Below the pieces are notes generated by a model. That model was not told where the DNA came from, did no database searches, and saw only the letters and a program-made list of their open reading frames with translations. DNA of 64,000 nucleotides from Stictocephala bisonia (Eukaryota; Arthropoda; Insecta; Hemiptera; Membracidae). This document shows, piece after piece, positions 1 to 11,557 of the stretch (position 1 is the first letter of the stretch; each line of letters begins with the position of its first letter). The position numbers and the translations under genes were made by a program. The stretch covers positions 868,001 through 932,000 of the forward strand of contig JAQJVL010000255.1 of NCBI GenBank assembly GCA_035578905.1, given 5' to 3'.

Positions 1-929
1 AGTCCTGCGTTTGTCAAATGACACAATATCTACTTGTTGAGACAATTGGTAGATAAACAAATAATACAACAGAACAATTATGAATAATCGGATAAGAATA
101 ATCTTTAAACAAGGGAAACATAAAAGCAAAAGATAATATAAACGAGAAGAAAGATCATAATATAAATTCACAATATCAAACGAGAAGGTCATATAAACAG
201 GTGAATTTAGAGAACTGAAACTTGACAACAATGAAAAACAAAAAATACGTTGCTATGGTTGCGACTGGCTTACATCCTCACACCAATGGTTATAGCATTA
301 CCAAACTCCTCTTAGTTCTAGCATTTGCTGTAAGAGCAGTCTGAAGTCAAGTCGGGTTATTTAATAAACAAACAATACTAATAAAACTGTATTCTGGATA
401 TAATTAACAGTAATATATCATGTACAAGTTTATAGAATCAGAGATATTGAAGCAAGACTGGTGAATATGATCATTTAGACATGAATTTGATTTAATTACT
501 ATTGTTGAGATTAAACTCTCAAATTCAAATTCTTTATTCAGCTAAATTGAAAAAAGTACATGATTACCTAAGTCGTAATTCTTGTAATGGAAACTCTATA
601 AGGAATATAGAAAACTGGAAAATGTCCAATAAATTTAACACAATCAAATAATCCATACTTGTATAAATCGTGTTTAGTGTAAAACACCGACCAAGAAAAT
701 AATACAGATATGACCATTTTGACTAACCAAGCATGGATATGACTCAGAACCAAACATTGTATTTACTTTTTTTGTATATATACTTACCCCTCCATGCAAT
801 TTCCTATCTCCCCAGTTATATTAAAACAAGACTGAACTCTAACCCAACATAAAATATGATACAGTAATTATGATTATTAGGATTTGAAAAAATTGTGTAT
901 ATATTACTTACTAAAAGCTAAAATAAATA
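1..929. other. AT-rich non-coding flank downstream of the SPH gene
   Basis: This stretch lies beyond the 3' end of the minus-strand serine protease homologue. It is AT-rich with stops in every frame, apart from short ORFs without coding character. I see no tandem repeat, terminal inverted repeat or recognisable protein. Confidence 0.5.
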
Positions 930-1117
930 AGTTATTATTATTTATTTAAATAATAATTTTAACTACAAACAGTTCTAAAAAGAGTTGTTTGATTGAAACG
1001 AGCTCTTAAAGTATATCACAGACATCTGACAATAATTTGCCAAGCATGGAGTTTTTTAAATTCCACGTACTTAATACTACGATGAATTGTGCCAGTCTTT
1101 GACGCTTCCAAGATTAC
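930..1117 (-). other. Possible 3' UTR exon of the SPH gene
   Basis: On the minus strand a good acceptor (TTTATGTTTCAG) ends at 1118. About 11 bases after the SPH stop codon there is a good donor (GAG|GTAAGG, GT at 2052-2051). Splicing the two would place the last intron in the 3' UTR, with a polyadenylation signal AATAAA near 955-950. The stop would sit only a few bases before the junction, so nonsense-mediated decay would not be expected. This is inferred from splice signals only; simple read-through into the region below 2065 is equally possible. Confidence 0.25.
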
Positions 1118-2064
1118 CTGAAACATAAAATGTCAATATTAATTGGAATGGAAACAAAATGGACAAAACTCAAGTGGAGTACGTTCAACTAACATTAATG
1201 AATGAAAATTATTGTTTTTAAAAGTTTCTTTTTAGTGCGTTGAATTGATTTCAAATTGTATACTAAAGTGCTATTAAGTTGTATTTCATTTTACAGAAAA
1301 TAAAGATATTTAGCTCTCCAACTATTCACTATGTGTGTTTATAATGTTTAGCCATTTTCACCACTTGTGTAAGCATAAATTAAAAATTCATATAAAATAT
1401 TGCAAATATTATAGTTATAGCTTAATATATACCATTTTATTTATAAAATCATACAGAACTTTAACACTAAAAAGAAAAGCAGATAAACATAATTTTTCAT
1501 AACATATTTACAAATCCACACTACCTTGAGATATTTTTATATTTACAATACAAACATCCTGAAATAGCCAATTTGTCTAAATGTTATTCATATTTATAAA
1601 ATATAACTTACATAAACAATATTTACGTAAAAAAATCTACAGTGAGAAAACCAAACCACATAGTATTGATCTGATTTTCAGTCAATTGACAAGCCTTACA
1701 CTCAGTTCTCTCCTCTACACAACATCCGCACCCTAACTACCACATGATACGGACACCCTACATTTCTCTAGTAGTTTACATTCAAGGACTTCCATCAGCA
1801 TTTATTTCATATACTTATATTTGATACCTATAACATTTACTTATATTTGGTACTTTTTGTTCAGCTCTTCATTTACAAGAAAGGTGAAACATCAGCTAAC
1901 TTGCCTGCGACTCGTGTATAAGTATTTCTCTCGTGCAGCAAAGTGCCACTTTGTGCACTAGTTGCACAAATAACTGTTAAAACTATTTTATTCTCATATT
2001 TTAAGAATTAAAATTATTACTGAACATAATTTATAACATAAAAAAACCTTACCTCAAAATAAAT

Positions 2065-2241
2065 TCAAACAAAATTAAGACTGCGCATTTTGTCATCTAT
2101 CCATGATTTGAAGTGAGGTATGCTGACATAGACTGCAGGGATAGCATTACCACAACCCACCCCCCACGCTACTATTCCTGCCTGGAGGAACTTGCTGGGG
2201 TTGTCCTGACTGGGACAAACCAAAGGACCTCCACCATCACC
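2065..2241 (-). CDS. SPH last coding exon (GDGGGP exon)
   Basis: Acceptor TTTTCTAG precedes G at 2241, and the frame opens with G-D-G-G-G-P-L-V-C-P in phase 0. It then reads AGIVAWGVGCG and PAVYVSIPHF, matching the strands around residues 215-228 and the C-terminal helix of trypsin folds. It ends in SLNFV and TGA at 2067-2065. The Ser195 position is glycine, encoded GGT; a serine codon would need a change at the first base, so a single sequencing error is possible but unlikely given the family's known GDGG signature. Confidence 0.92.
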   Translation of the reverse strand, partial: GDGGGPLVCPSQDNPSKFLQAGIVAWGVGCGNAIPAVYVSIPHFKSWIDDKMRSLNFV

Positions 2242-5200
2242 CTAGAAAATAAAATAATAAATTAATATTCTAATTAATTAATTGTCAACAAATTCTAACT
2301 TAGTCACTCAGCAAATACAAATTTGCGTTACATTCAACAATATAAAATTTATTTTCAGTTAAAAATTATTTAATTTACTTATGATTAACTATTCTATAAA
2401 CCCCATTAACACTATAGTGCACAAATTCAGTTTGATTATAGGTCCTGGAATTTTTGGATGGGCTCAAGAGTCAATATTTTATTTATTCGCATGTGATCAG
2501 TATCTACTTGATCTTCTTTTATATTATCGGAATGACTGAAATATGATGCTTAATTACGTTGGATAGGCACATTGCTAATGACTTGCAGGGTTACGAAAAC
2601 ACTGTTCATTCAGTCACACAACCATTGATATATATATATATATAGCGTTTTATCTTTTACATACATATCCTCGCTCGGTCAAGTGCGAAAATGCCAAATG
2701 TATAATATGAATTTGGCCTACAAATACTCGTATATACTACAAATATACCTACAAATTTACAAGTAGTTATTTGCTACTCCCATAAAATTAACAAATTTCA
2801 TATCAAATTTATACCAACAATAATACAACCAGTACTTCTATATGCCGCAGAAACGTGAATAATAAATAAAAAAGAAGAAAATAAAGTCATAATGTTTGAG
2901 AATAGATCTTTGGCCCTAAATTTGAGAATGAAGAGTGAAGACGTAAACATAACTAAGAGATGTTTACGTGATGACTCTGATACATGATGACTATGATGTA
3001 ATAACATACATAAAATCAAGATGATTGAGATGGGCCGAACACTTTAGTGCAGGGACCAAGAGATGCTACTGAAAGAAGTAGAGATAAGAGGATCAGATGG
3101 AAGAAGATCTCTAGATCAGTGGCCTAGCCAGGTAGTACCTAAGATGCTTGTGGGTACTAAATATACTTCGTTAATTATTTTAGATATGAGATTTTAATTT
3201 TCAGGATGTAAGTGAATGAATTCAGTTATTATTTCGATAATTTTAATCCTTGTTAACAAAATCATTAAAGCTAGATTGATTTGTCAACAAACACCATTAC
3301 AGGAAAAGACCACAGTATCGACTTCGTACGCAATGTAAAGGACGTGTGGCCAGCACTGTCGTCTGCTTATCATGGCTGGGCTTAGACTTGCAACATGTGG
3401 ATCTAGACAAGTTCATGTGTAGCAGCTGATATTTAGATCCAGATGATGGGGATGCAATGAGCACTCATTAACTATGTGATCCATAGTTTGAACTAACTCA
3501 GCAATCACATGACTGATCATTTGTCATTCCCCACTTACATTTCTAATACTTGACTTCCCACACTGAATCAAAACTGAATTACTTACTTTACAAGCGTCTT
3601 TTCCCGGTTGGCCTCCAGCACACAAAAAGCTTTCATGTAGATTAAATTCACTTCCGAGGTTTGTGGTTCGTAGAATATCTTGGCAGGAACTTCTTGGCAC
3701 CATTGGTAGCTCTACTTTTTTCAGGATTTCTTGATATTTACCATCTGCTCCTGCGGAATATTGAATTTCCCATGTAACAACATGTAATTTTAATTTTAAA
3801 TACACCATACACTGTCTAGGTTAGTATTTACTTTAGTTATAACAGAATTAATGTTTTGAATACCAAGCAATATGATTTAATTTCTGGAATCCCTGATATA
3901 ATGAATTCACTGATATATTATTAGTGGAATAACTGATATATTATTAGATTAATCAGTATTTTAATGTTTCAAAATTGGTGTGGAAAAGCAAATGCAGTAT
4001 GTTAACAAAACAAAGTAATTCAATTTTGTATTTTCTAAAGTATTATATATATAAATAAGGAATCATCTGTAGTCAAAAGATCTTAGATAAATAATTTATT
4101 TTAAATACAAGAAAAACAATTGGATGCAGCCTCTGTTTCTTTCTACTCTGACTTTGGACTAAGGCAGTAATTTTAAATATGTTATAAACATCTGCTGGAT
4201 GAATTGCTATTTTTATATTTGATATATATAGATTTTCTAAATGTTTGTTATAGTTTTCAACAATTATCATGAAAACTATAAAAGTTAAAAGTATAATTAT
4301 GCACAGCAAAAACGTCATTTTAAAAAGACAATTAATTTCTAATTAAAACAAATAATGTATGTGTTTTATAATTAATACACTGCTCTATCTGGTGCATGTC
4401 AAAAGTATGTTGGTCTCCAAGAATATAAATATACAACCTCAGAGTTGTAAGCCTGAAAACTGATGCAGCAATCAGCTGATGTCAAGAGTTAAAATAAAAT
4501 ACAAATTACCTCATGGACAAATCCAAACAAGAAGCACTCCTTGAAAAGTAAAATGAAGCTTAGAAGACTGTGGGGGGGGGGGGGCGATATGCTCAGGTGA
4601 ATTTCAAAGAGCCAAAACAGTATATAGCTTTCTTGCTTATGTACAGAATAAAGTAATAAGGTTTTGTACAAAGCAGTATAGGTTGTACCGACAGAGTCAA
4701 AATTTGTAAGATAAGGCTTGTTTCTGCTTCTTTATTAAGGTATAAAACACGTAGGATGTGCAAAAGATCAAATGCAGTAAATATTAAACTCATACTTGCT
4801 AAAAGATACACCAGCATTTCATTAGCTTGTGAAAACCAATACTTTGAACATTTAAGTTCCCTGAGTGTGTCAACTAATATTTAATCTGATGTTCTAAGTG
4901 CTGTGATGTTAAGATACAGGTTTGTTAAATTTGTTGGGTTAAAGAGTTGTGCTTTTAACAGTTCAGTATCTAATCTTAATTTGACTCTTTATTCATATGT
5001 CCTGGGAAATTTCTTTGATAAACCAGAGCATTATTTACTTACAAGTAGTAAATGTAAATGCAGTAAAGAAAGTTGTGGCCAAGTCTAGTTATAGTTTTAC
5101 TGAGGCAATGATTAAAGTTCACTATTGTTCTTGTTGAATAAAGTTCACATGGGTGTAGCAAGCATACAAGAGCTCACAGGAGAAAAAAGAAACTAAATTT

Positions 5201-8200
5201 AAACTGAAAAGTATTAAAATTTATGCTGAAATTTTTATTAGAATTGTTAACTTCTGCATATTTCAAGCAGTAATTAACAAGCACCATAAAGTGAAAGATT
5301 GAAAAAGTAAAAAACAAATTGAATTTGTATAAAAATAAATTTATCTTATTCAGTAAACAATAAATTCCCATCATATCACCTTATTAATTTTAGATAGGAG
5401 ATTTCTCATTTAAGACCTCTACCATACGACAGGGGTTCCCAAACTTTTTGATAGTGTAACATCTAAAGCTGCTTGAGACTCATATATACCACTAAAATTA
5501 GCAGAGTATTATGTGTATACATACATACCGGGTGTTCAAAAAGTCTGGAACCACCTTAATATTTATTTTATTAATCAACGCAGAACAATGAAACTTTAGG
5601 ATTACGTTTTATCTGTAGTTACTGACTTTTTGTTTGTTTTAACTGACCTTTTTCGCTTTAGGGGGACGTCCTGGCGAGGAAATCTGAAAAATCTTAAATG
5701 TAAGCATAGGTCGAGTTATACCTCATTTTAAAGGCCATTGTTAGAGAAACACATTGCCGCAACCCCGACTGAAAAATGCACATTCGTTTGGAAATAACAG
5801 CCTCTAAAAGTTTGGTCTCATTGGAACTTTGAGAGGCTGCTATTTCCAAACGAACAGTCCTTTTTCAGTCGAGATTGCGGCAATGTGTTTCTCTAACAAT
5901 GACCCTTAAAATGAGGTATAACTCGGCCTATGCTTACATTTAAGATTTTTTCAGATTTCCTCCACAGGACGTTCCCCCAAAGTGAAAAGGACAGTTAAGA
6001 TGGCCAAAAAGTCAGTAACCACAGGGAGGAAGTAATCCTAGAGTTTCATTGTTCTGTGTTTATTAATATTATATAGTAAAAACTAAGGGGGTTCCAGACT
6101 TTTTGAACACCCGGTATATACTGCTTTAGGAGAAATTGTCTATAGAAAGACACTTTTGACGACACACTTTTGCCCACACAAACTGGAGGCAAACATAAAT
6201 ATGCTTCTCTGGATGAAAGTAAAAGTGATCTTAATCTTAAAAATTAAAAAAAAAAAAAACGTAATCTTAAAAATTACATGATTCATTTAATAGTAATAAA
6301 TATGTGAATCAGTAATACATTTACATATAAATTACATACACATATATATACTGTATACTCGTGTGAGTGTGTATGTAATTTATATGTAAATGTATTACTG
6401 ATTCACATATTTATTACTATTAAATGAATCATGTAATTTTTAAGATTACGTTTGATAAAATGGAATATAAATATGTTTTATTGTGTTCAATATCACACAA
6501 ACACTTAAGCAGAAAAGTCCTTTTATATTAGGTTACCTAACTGTTAAATAAAACCTTACTTTTGAGTTTTTTGCAGGGAGGGAAGCACATATATGTCTGT
6601 AACACATGAAACGTTTCACTAAGGGGTGGGGCAGCTCTACTATATATGTTCTTGTATTGTATCTAGGTCACCGTCCTAAGGATAAGGCGTACCACTGGCC
6701 AGTGTCCTGCGTATCACAAGTAGTACGTATACCACAGTTTGACAACCCATAATCTACGACACCTTGACTTTTAAGACAATTCAAGAAGCTTTCACAATTT
6801 ATAATAACGCATAACACAAAAAAATTCATTATCACTTATATCACAATAACATTGACTTAGTTACATTATTGGTGGTAAAATATAAACAAATTTAAACTAT
6901 AACGCTCACCAAATGAATTTTTCCCCCATCCAGTGACAATGCAGTTTCGACCGTCCATGATTTCCCCTTTCTCAGGCAGACAGATTGTGTCTACAACCTC
7001 TGTTAGTTGGAGAGGGGAGTCTAGAACTAACAGTGCGATGTCATTGTGCAGACCACCCGCATAATACTTCTCATGGATTATCACAGTCTTCACATCCCTC
7101 TCTTGGTTAGGGTAGACCTCTTTATCAGTTTTAGTGTCCCACTCTCCAGCACGTACATACAAATGCTTCTTTCTGTAACAACATATTAGGGTATGTTGAC
7201 AGAATTTCAAATCAATTTTTTGAAAATTAAACTTGTTCTTTTCTCTCCATAAATAACTAAGCAAAGTAAATTTGATACTCTTAAAGTATATTTTAAAAAT
7301 TAATGATTGATTAGTTAATTGCCTGTGTAATCCTTGAAAATAATGCATATAAGGATGTAGAATACTGGCTATTAAATACCTGTAGAACTGCCTGGAACTT
7401 AAAAATATATTTCATATAATATCTCTATAAATATTCATAGCAATCTCTATAACTATGACCTAAGAGTGATTACTTTAATAAAATTAATTTTGGAATAAGT
7501 TCATGGAACTTTTAAAAATAGGGAATTGTTATTTAACCACATACTGAACTAAAACATTAAACTAAAGATATTCTTCATGAATTTGAAAATACCTCCATAT
7601 TATGAAAAAGTCTTAATAGTAGGATATCCACTACTCCAAAAACTTGTCTAGCGCCACGGATTCTTAAGTAGACTGAAGGCCGGGCCAAGCTTCTATTATA
7701 AAGCTTTACTTATGAGGCTAGTTTGTATATAGATTAAAATTTGCTATACATCAATATAATTTTACACCAGGTTATAGCTTTTGTTGTTATGGTACTTATT
7801 GTGCTATTTTTATATTTAAATTACATCACTATTTTGATATATGACTAAATTTGTAATTTTATAAATTTCAGAAATAACTCAAATTTTAGTTGAATGTTTA
7901 CAAATTATTAGTTGGTAAATGTTGAAAGACTATTTACAAAATATTTAGTTGGAAATTGTATCATAAGTAGACCAAAAATAAAACACATTATTGGGAGAAC
8001 AATGCATGCATACTTAAGGCAAACGTGAATTCCTGACCTTTTAACACAGTGTGCTCCTGTGAGGATGAGCTGGGGGTGGATGATAGACCCACCACACTCC
8101 ATGAGCTTGGGGTTTATCGCATTCATGGTATGATTCTTTCGCAGAATTGCGACCATCCAAGGAAACTCGCCATAGTTAGCCTCATTATCAGTGTTTCCTG

Positions 8201-8343
8201 TTATCTTAAATATAACACCTTGAGAGTGGCGGGCCCCACAACTTGGCTGATATATCTTTGTAGGGGTTGTAGATGGGACCAGCTGGTTGGTGGGTATGGA
8301 GCAGCACTTTTCCAAATAATGAGGGCACTCCGACTCATCGATC
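2065..8343 (-). CDS. Clip-domain serine protease homologue, non-catalytic (PPAF-2-like), 5' end missing
   Basis: Four exons join in phase (8343-8038, 7172-6910, 3750-3587, 2241-2065) to give 302 residues plus a stop. Order: end of a CLIP domain with CPHYLEKCC, a linker, CGARHSQGV at the start of the protease domain, FPWMVAIL, the His motif TGAHC, the Asp motif HNDIALL, GWGKNSF, and CAGGQPGKDACK-GDGGGPLVCP. The catalytic serine is glycine, and no R/K|IVGG activation site is present (the region reads GVIFKITG). Known family: such homologues are cleaved in hemolymph and act as cofactors for prophenoloxidase activation. That role here is inference from similarity. The first visible exon starts with one base of a split codon, so upstream exons (signal peptide and the first CLIP cysteines) are missing. 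The introns hold LINE debris, a fold-back element and hairpins. Confidence 0.9.
2800..3060 (+). pseudogene. Relic of an RTE-like LINE C-terminus in an SPH intron
   Basis: The plus strand carries broken pieces resembling the C-terminal part of LINE reverse transcriptases: QPVLLYAAET near 2820, then NKKEENK and MFENRSL. After frame changes comes LRWAEHF near 3030, matching the common LRWAGHV motif. Stops and shifts interrupt it, so it is dead. It lies antisense in the last intron of the SPH gene. Confidence 0.55.
3587..3750 (-). CDS. SPH exon (CAGG-PGKDACK)
   Basis: It lies between acceptor TTCCGCAG and donor TAAA|GTAAGT, entering in phase 1 and leaving in phase 0. It encodes GADGKYQEILKKVELPMV, then a Cys (RSSCQDIL) and the FLCAGGQPGKDACK block that precedes the pseudo-active site. 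The aspartate six residues before the missing serine is kept, as in trypsin-type S1 pockets. Confidence 0.9.
3751..5527. other. SPH intron, AT-rich, with a 13-base G run
   Basis: This is the distal part of the intron between the exons at 3587-3750 and 6910-7172. It has no convincing ORF. A homopolymer G tract sits near 4571-4584, a likely site of assembly or length error. Otherwise it is simple AT-rich sequence. Confidence 0.5.
5528..6114. mobile_element. Fold-back MITE flanked by TA (CCGGGTGTTCAAAAAGTC ends)
   Basis: The ends are near-perfect inverted repeats: CCGGGTGTTCAAAAAGTCTG at 5528 and its reverse complement ending at 6114. Both sides are flanked by TA, as for Tc1/mariner-type insertions. 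The similarity continues inward, so nearly the whole 587 bases fold into one long hairpin centred near 5820. No transposase is encoded. Superfamily assignment from the TA flanks is inference. Confidence 0.8.
6260..6450. repeat. Near-perfect inverted repeat (about 84-base arms)
   Basis: The left arm starts CGTAATCTTAAAAATTACAT at 6260. The right arm is its reverse complement ending at 6450, with a loop of about 25 bases including TATATATAC. I see essentially no mismatches, so the hairpin is recent or kept uniform. It lies in an SPH intron about 450 bases from the exon at 6910. Confidence 0.85.
6910..7172 (-). CDS. SPH exon (catalytic Asp region)
   Basis: Acceptor TGTTACAG precedes AAAGAAGCA and the donor is TTTG|GTGAGC. 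Entry is in phase 2, exit in phase 1. It encodes LYVRAGEWD, then HNDIALLVLDSP (Asp of the triad kept), the CLPEKGE loop with its Cys, and NCIVTGWGKNSFG. The active protease on the plus strand has an extra phase-1 intron in the middle of the equivalent segment. Confidence 0.92.
8038..8343 (-). CDS. SPH exon (CLIP end, linker, catalytic His region)
   Basis: Acceptor ATTTCTAACTTAG precedes GATCGATGAG and the donor is AAAAG|GTCAGG. The first base completes a split codon. It then reads IDESECPHYLEKCC, typical of the last three CLIP cysteines in PPAF-2-like SPHs. A proline/threonine-rich linker follows, then PSCGARHSQGV, GEFPWMVAIL, ECGGSIIHPQLILTGAHC. His of the triad is kept. No in-frame ATG start fits, so this is an internal exon. 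Confidence 0.92.
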
Positions 8344-8414
8344 CTAAGTTAGAAATGAAAATTGATCATAATATGAAGTTAAACACTACTAAAGCCTCTT
8401 TTCCATTCATACAA

Positions 8415-8612
8415 GTCTCAGACACAAGTTGCGGGACATGTGCCGGTCACAAGTGCCACGAAATTTATATTGTGTTACCAATTCATGCAACTTCTGAAAA
8501 ATTTGGTTCCATTGGTTGCTTGGCACTTTTTTGTCCCCGGCACTTGTCCCGCAATATGTTGCAGATTGTTTTGCAGCCGGCACATGTTCAACTTGTTGTG
8601 AGACAGTTTTGT
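8415..8612. repeat. Palindromic element next to an SPH acceptor
   Basis: The left part has a GTCTCAGACACAAGTTGCGG block followed by ACATGTGCCGG. The right part, read in reverse complement, begins GTCTCACAACAAGTTG and contains ACATGTGCCGG and TTGCGGGACAAGTGCCGG. The two halves form a nested inverted repeat rich in TGCCGG, probably a short non-autonomous DNA element. It starts about 70 bases upstream of the splice acceptor of the exon at 8343. Confidence 0.55.
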
Positions 8613-9141
8613 AGTAATGGAAACGGACTTTCAGGGTACAAGATAAAAAAAAAAAAATTTCAAACTATGTTTATTATTTCAGCTGTTCAAACAATTATAA
8701 GTAAAACCACGATAGTTCGACACTTAGGGGACTACAGGAGTGTTGAAGTAACAACATGTCAGACTATAAGGAATGTATGGTAAAAATGAAAGGAAAAAAC
8801 TATTTTTATAGGGTAATTGTACTGCAATTTCTTCATGAACAGTTAAACATTTAGCAAAACTATAAACAAGTTATGTATTGATGTAACAATGTATGTACTA
8901 GTGAACTGGTATGGAGTGACAGTACGTAGTTATTAAAGTATGGAGTGATGTACAGTACTTACTAGATACAGTACCGGTAACTTAAGGTTTAAAAAATTTA
9001 TAATTTTAAAACCGTTATTCACTTTAATACTCCTATTTTGTAACCTACACTGGGCTAAACTGTGCAAAATCTACTACAGACAATAATTTCGTTGCATTAC
9101 AACCAGTGTTAAACTATCGAGGTTCTAGTGTAATAATATTC

Positions 9142-9227
9142 ATAAAATTGAATGATAAATATAATGAAGTACCCTTTTATTCATTTTTATAAAAGGGTAC
9201 TTCATTATATTTATCATTCAATTTTAT
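9142..9227. repeat. Perfect hairpin, 39-base arms
   Basis: ATAAAATTGAATGATAAATA begins the left arm at 9142, and the exact reverse complement ends at 9227. The loop is eight bases (TCATTTTT). No coding content is visible. Confidence 0.85.
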
Positions 9228-9729
9228 TAAAATAGTAGCCCTAACGTGAACTAGTTTATACATTTAATAATATTCAGTTAAAAAAGGGCTATCCAATCGC
9301 ACCCTTTTGTGTCCACTTTCAGCTTCCAAACTCTTTTCCTGACTGTTTACCTGCTCATTTTCCTATGTCATCTCTTGTCAATTTAATCATTCTCTTAAAC
9401 AGTTTTTGAAGACAGCAATCACTCAAACAACTCATTATGTTCTTTAACTTACCAATTTTCTTTTTGTTCCATTTATTACTACAAAATGCATCACTATCAC
9501 CCTATTAATTGGTACCAATATATACTTTTTTATGGGAAAAAAATTCAGCCTATAGTCATTTGTTTTTCGTTTTCCAGATTACAGAGCTCTAAAAGCCAAT
9601 ACAATACCACCGTATGTGTATGGGTAAGTGGGTGGGTCAGTACCACTGTACGTCTATTTCAGTACCACTGTACGTCTATATTACGTCCATGAAGGCTTTA
9701 CTAGGCACCTTCTTTGTTTAACCATTGTA

Positions 9730-9960
9730 CGTGTATGGGTGGGCTGGTGGGTGAATACCAATGTACGTGTATGGGTGGGTTGGTGGGTCAATACCAATGT
9801 ACGTGTATGGGTGGGTGGGTGGGTCAATACTACTGCACGTGTAAGGGTGGGTTGGTGGGCCAGTACCACTGTACGTATATGGGTGGGTCAATACCACTGT
9901 ACGTGTATGGGCGGGCGGGTGGGTCAATACCACTGTACGTGTATGGGTGGGTGGGTCGGC
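9730..9960. repeat. 36-bp G-rich tandem repeat (about 7 copies)
   Basis: The unit is close to GTGTATGGGTGGGTTGGTGG followed by GTCAATACCACTGTAC. Units start near 9730, 9766, 9802, 9838, 9874 (shortened by about 8), 9902 and 9938, with looser copies from about 9615. The period is a multiple of three, so ORFs run through on both strands; these are artefacts. The plus strand has runs of GGG at short spacing and could form G-quadruplexes. Single related units occur near 55605 and 62880-63050. Confidence 0.85.
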
Positions 9961-10027
9961 AGGTATATATACACGTTCAGTGGTATTGACCCACCTACTC
10001 TTACATACTATACTCTTACATCATGCA

Positions 10028-10130
10028 TGTAGGAGGTCAAGCCCAAGCCCAAGCCCAAGGGGAGTATACAGGAGGTTGCCTCAGTCCGAGCGCACGCACG
10101 CGCACACCCCCGGCCCGAGCGACGTCATCC
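10028..10130. other. Short CpG-rich patch with CCCAAG hexamers
   Basis: A GC-rich island in AT-rich surroundings holds tandem AAGCCC hexamers near 10040-10060. CpG-rich sequence (GAGCGCACGCACGCGCACAC) and a GACGTCA site follow near 10120. No gene can be attached to it; a promoter is possible but unproven. Confidence 0.35.
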
Positions 10131-10159
10131 TTAATGAAAATGTCAGATACTAGAACTGC

Positions 10160-11352
10160 AAATTTGTGTAATCTTCAACGACTTCATTTTGTGAGCACTG
10201 AAGATATTTTATTTCAGAATCACATTTTAATTTAAATTTTGCTTTAATACTGATTTCCAAAAAGCAGACACATAGCCAAATGTTAATGATTGTTGTTGGA
10301 GTGTTTACTTGCTTAAAACTAGTAAAGTTTTGATTAAGTTTTGATTTTGCTTTTGTTGATAGTTTAAACTCACAATTTTAGTCTTACCTAAAAAATGTAA
10401 TCCAAGATATTCATAATTTTAGTTTGTAAAAGGGGCGAATATCTATAACTGTATATATTTGTAATGAAATGGAACCTGATTATAAAGGGTTTATTGCTTG
10501 ATAAGTAAATACAAACTTTTTTAAACTTCTTAAGGTCAATATACAAATTCATTTTTCAAATTATTATTAATACGAGATTCAGAGACAATATAGTATTTAC
10601 TAATTATTATATTGTTTAATTTATTCAGATTTTTTTATCAAAGGCCTCAAATTTTGGCAATCATTCCATAATGTCATTATTTGTTTTACTTATTGCTAAT
10701 ATATTATTTTAATATATAACACAGATATATTTGATTTTAGTAAAAATGGCAATGTTCTTTAAAACTTTTTATTGCCTTCAATAGACTGTCAGACGAAAGT
10801 TCAGGACCAGTACTTCGCTCGTTGAATTAAATTATGCAAAGGCCTGTAGCGCCATATGCACTCACGAGTGAAGTTTAAATTAAAAAAATAGAAAAAGTGT
10901 TAAATCCAGACACTTTTTGACTCGAGGACTAATATATTCTTTCAGTTATTGTTTCTAACAACAATCTCTTATTCCTATAGTACGAATAAAAAGAAAAAGT
11001 CCCATTGTAAAACATTATTCTTATGTATTTTAGAGCAATAGTTAGTATAAAAGACCCGTGATTTATAGCTAGCTCAATATATTATGCAGCTTTGATTATT
11101 TGGGTTTATTTCAAATACTTGTTTGTTTTACGTGGATGCCAAAAGATATATATGTTTATAAATATACTATTGTTTTTAGAAAATCACTAAGAGTAAAGGA
11201 GAAGGAGTTACTTGTCATGAATCTGTTATTTATAAAATAAATAACATATTTGTATTATTTAGCACCAATGTAATTACAGTAGCTTCTAATTTTTAGATAT
11301 ACTTTATGAAAACAAATAACACTTAACTGATTTCAAATTCCTCATATGCTTA
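10160..11352. other. AT-rich non-coding stretch before the assembly gap
   Basis: No ORF, tandem repeat or transposon end that I can support. The stretch ends at the run of N. Confidence 0.5.
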
Positions 11353-11451
11353 NNNNNNNNNNNNNNNNNNNNNNNNNNNNNNNNNNNNNNNNNNNNNNNN
11401 NNNNNNNNNNNNNNNNNNNNNNNNNNNNNNNNNNNNNNNNNNNNNNNNNNN
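11353..11451. other. Assembly gap (99 N)
   Basis: A run of 99 undetermined bases, a scaffold gap of unknown true size. An early exon of the minus-strand SPH gene could be lost here. Confidence 0.99.
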
Positions 11452-11557
11452 ATAGCTACAGCGAACGCCACAGTGACAGTTATAAATAGAATTCAGCTAA
11501 TATAAATCTTTATACATCCATTGTAATAATCACTATGTTTATTCTAGATGATATAGG

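Noticed and set aside
8049..8783. 244-codon plus-strand ORF
   Set aside because: It is antisense to a proven SPH exon and runs into a palindromic repeat; no motif and no splice support.
9628..10032. ORFs rich in VGG/PPTH repeats on both strands
   Set aside because: Read-through of the 36-bp G-rich tandem repeat.
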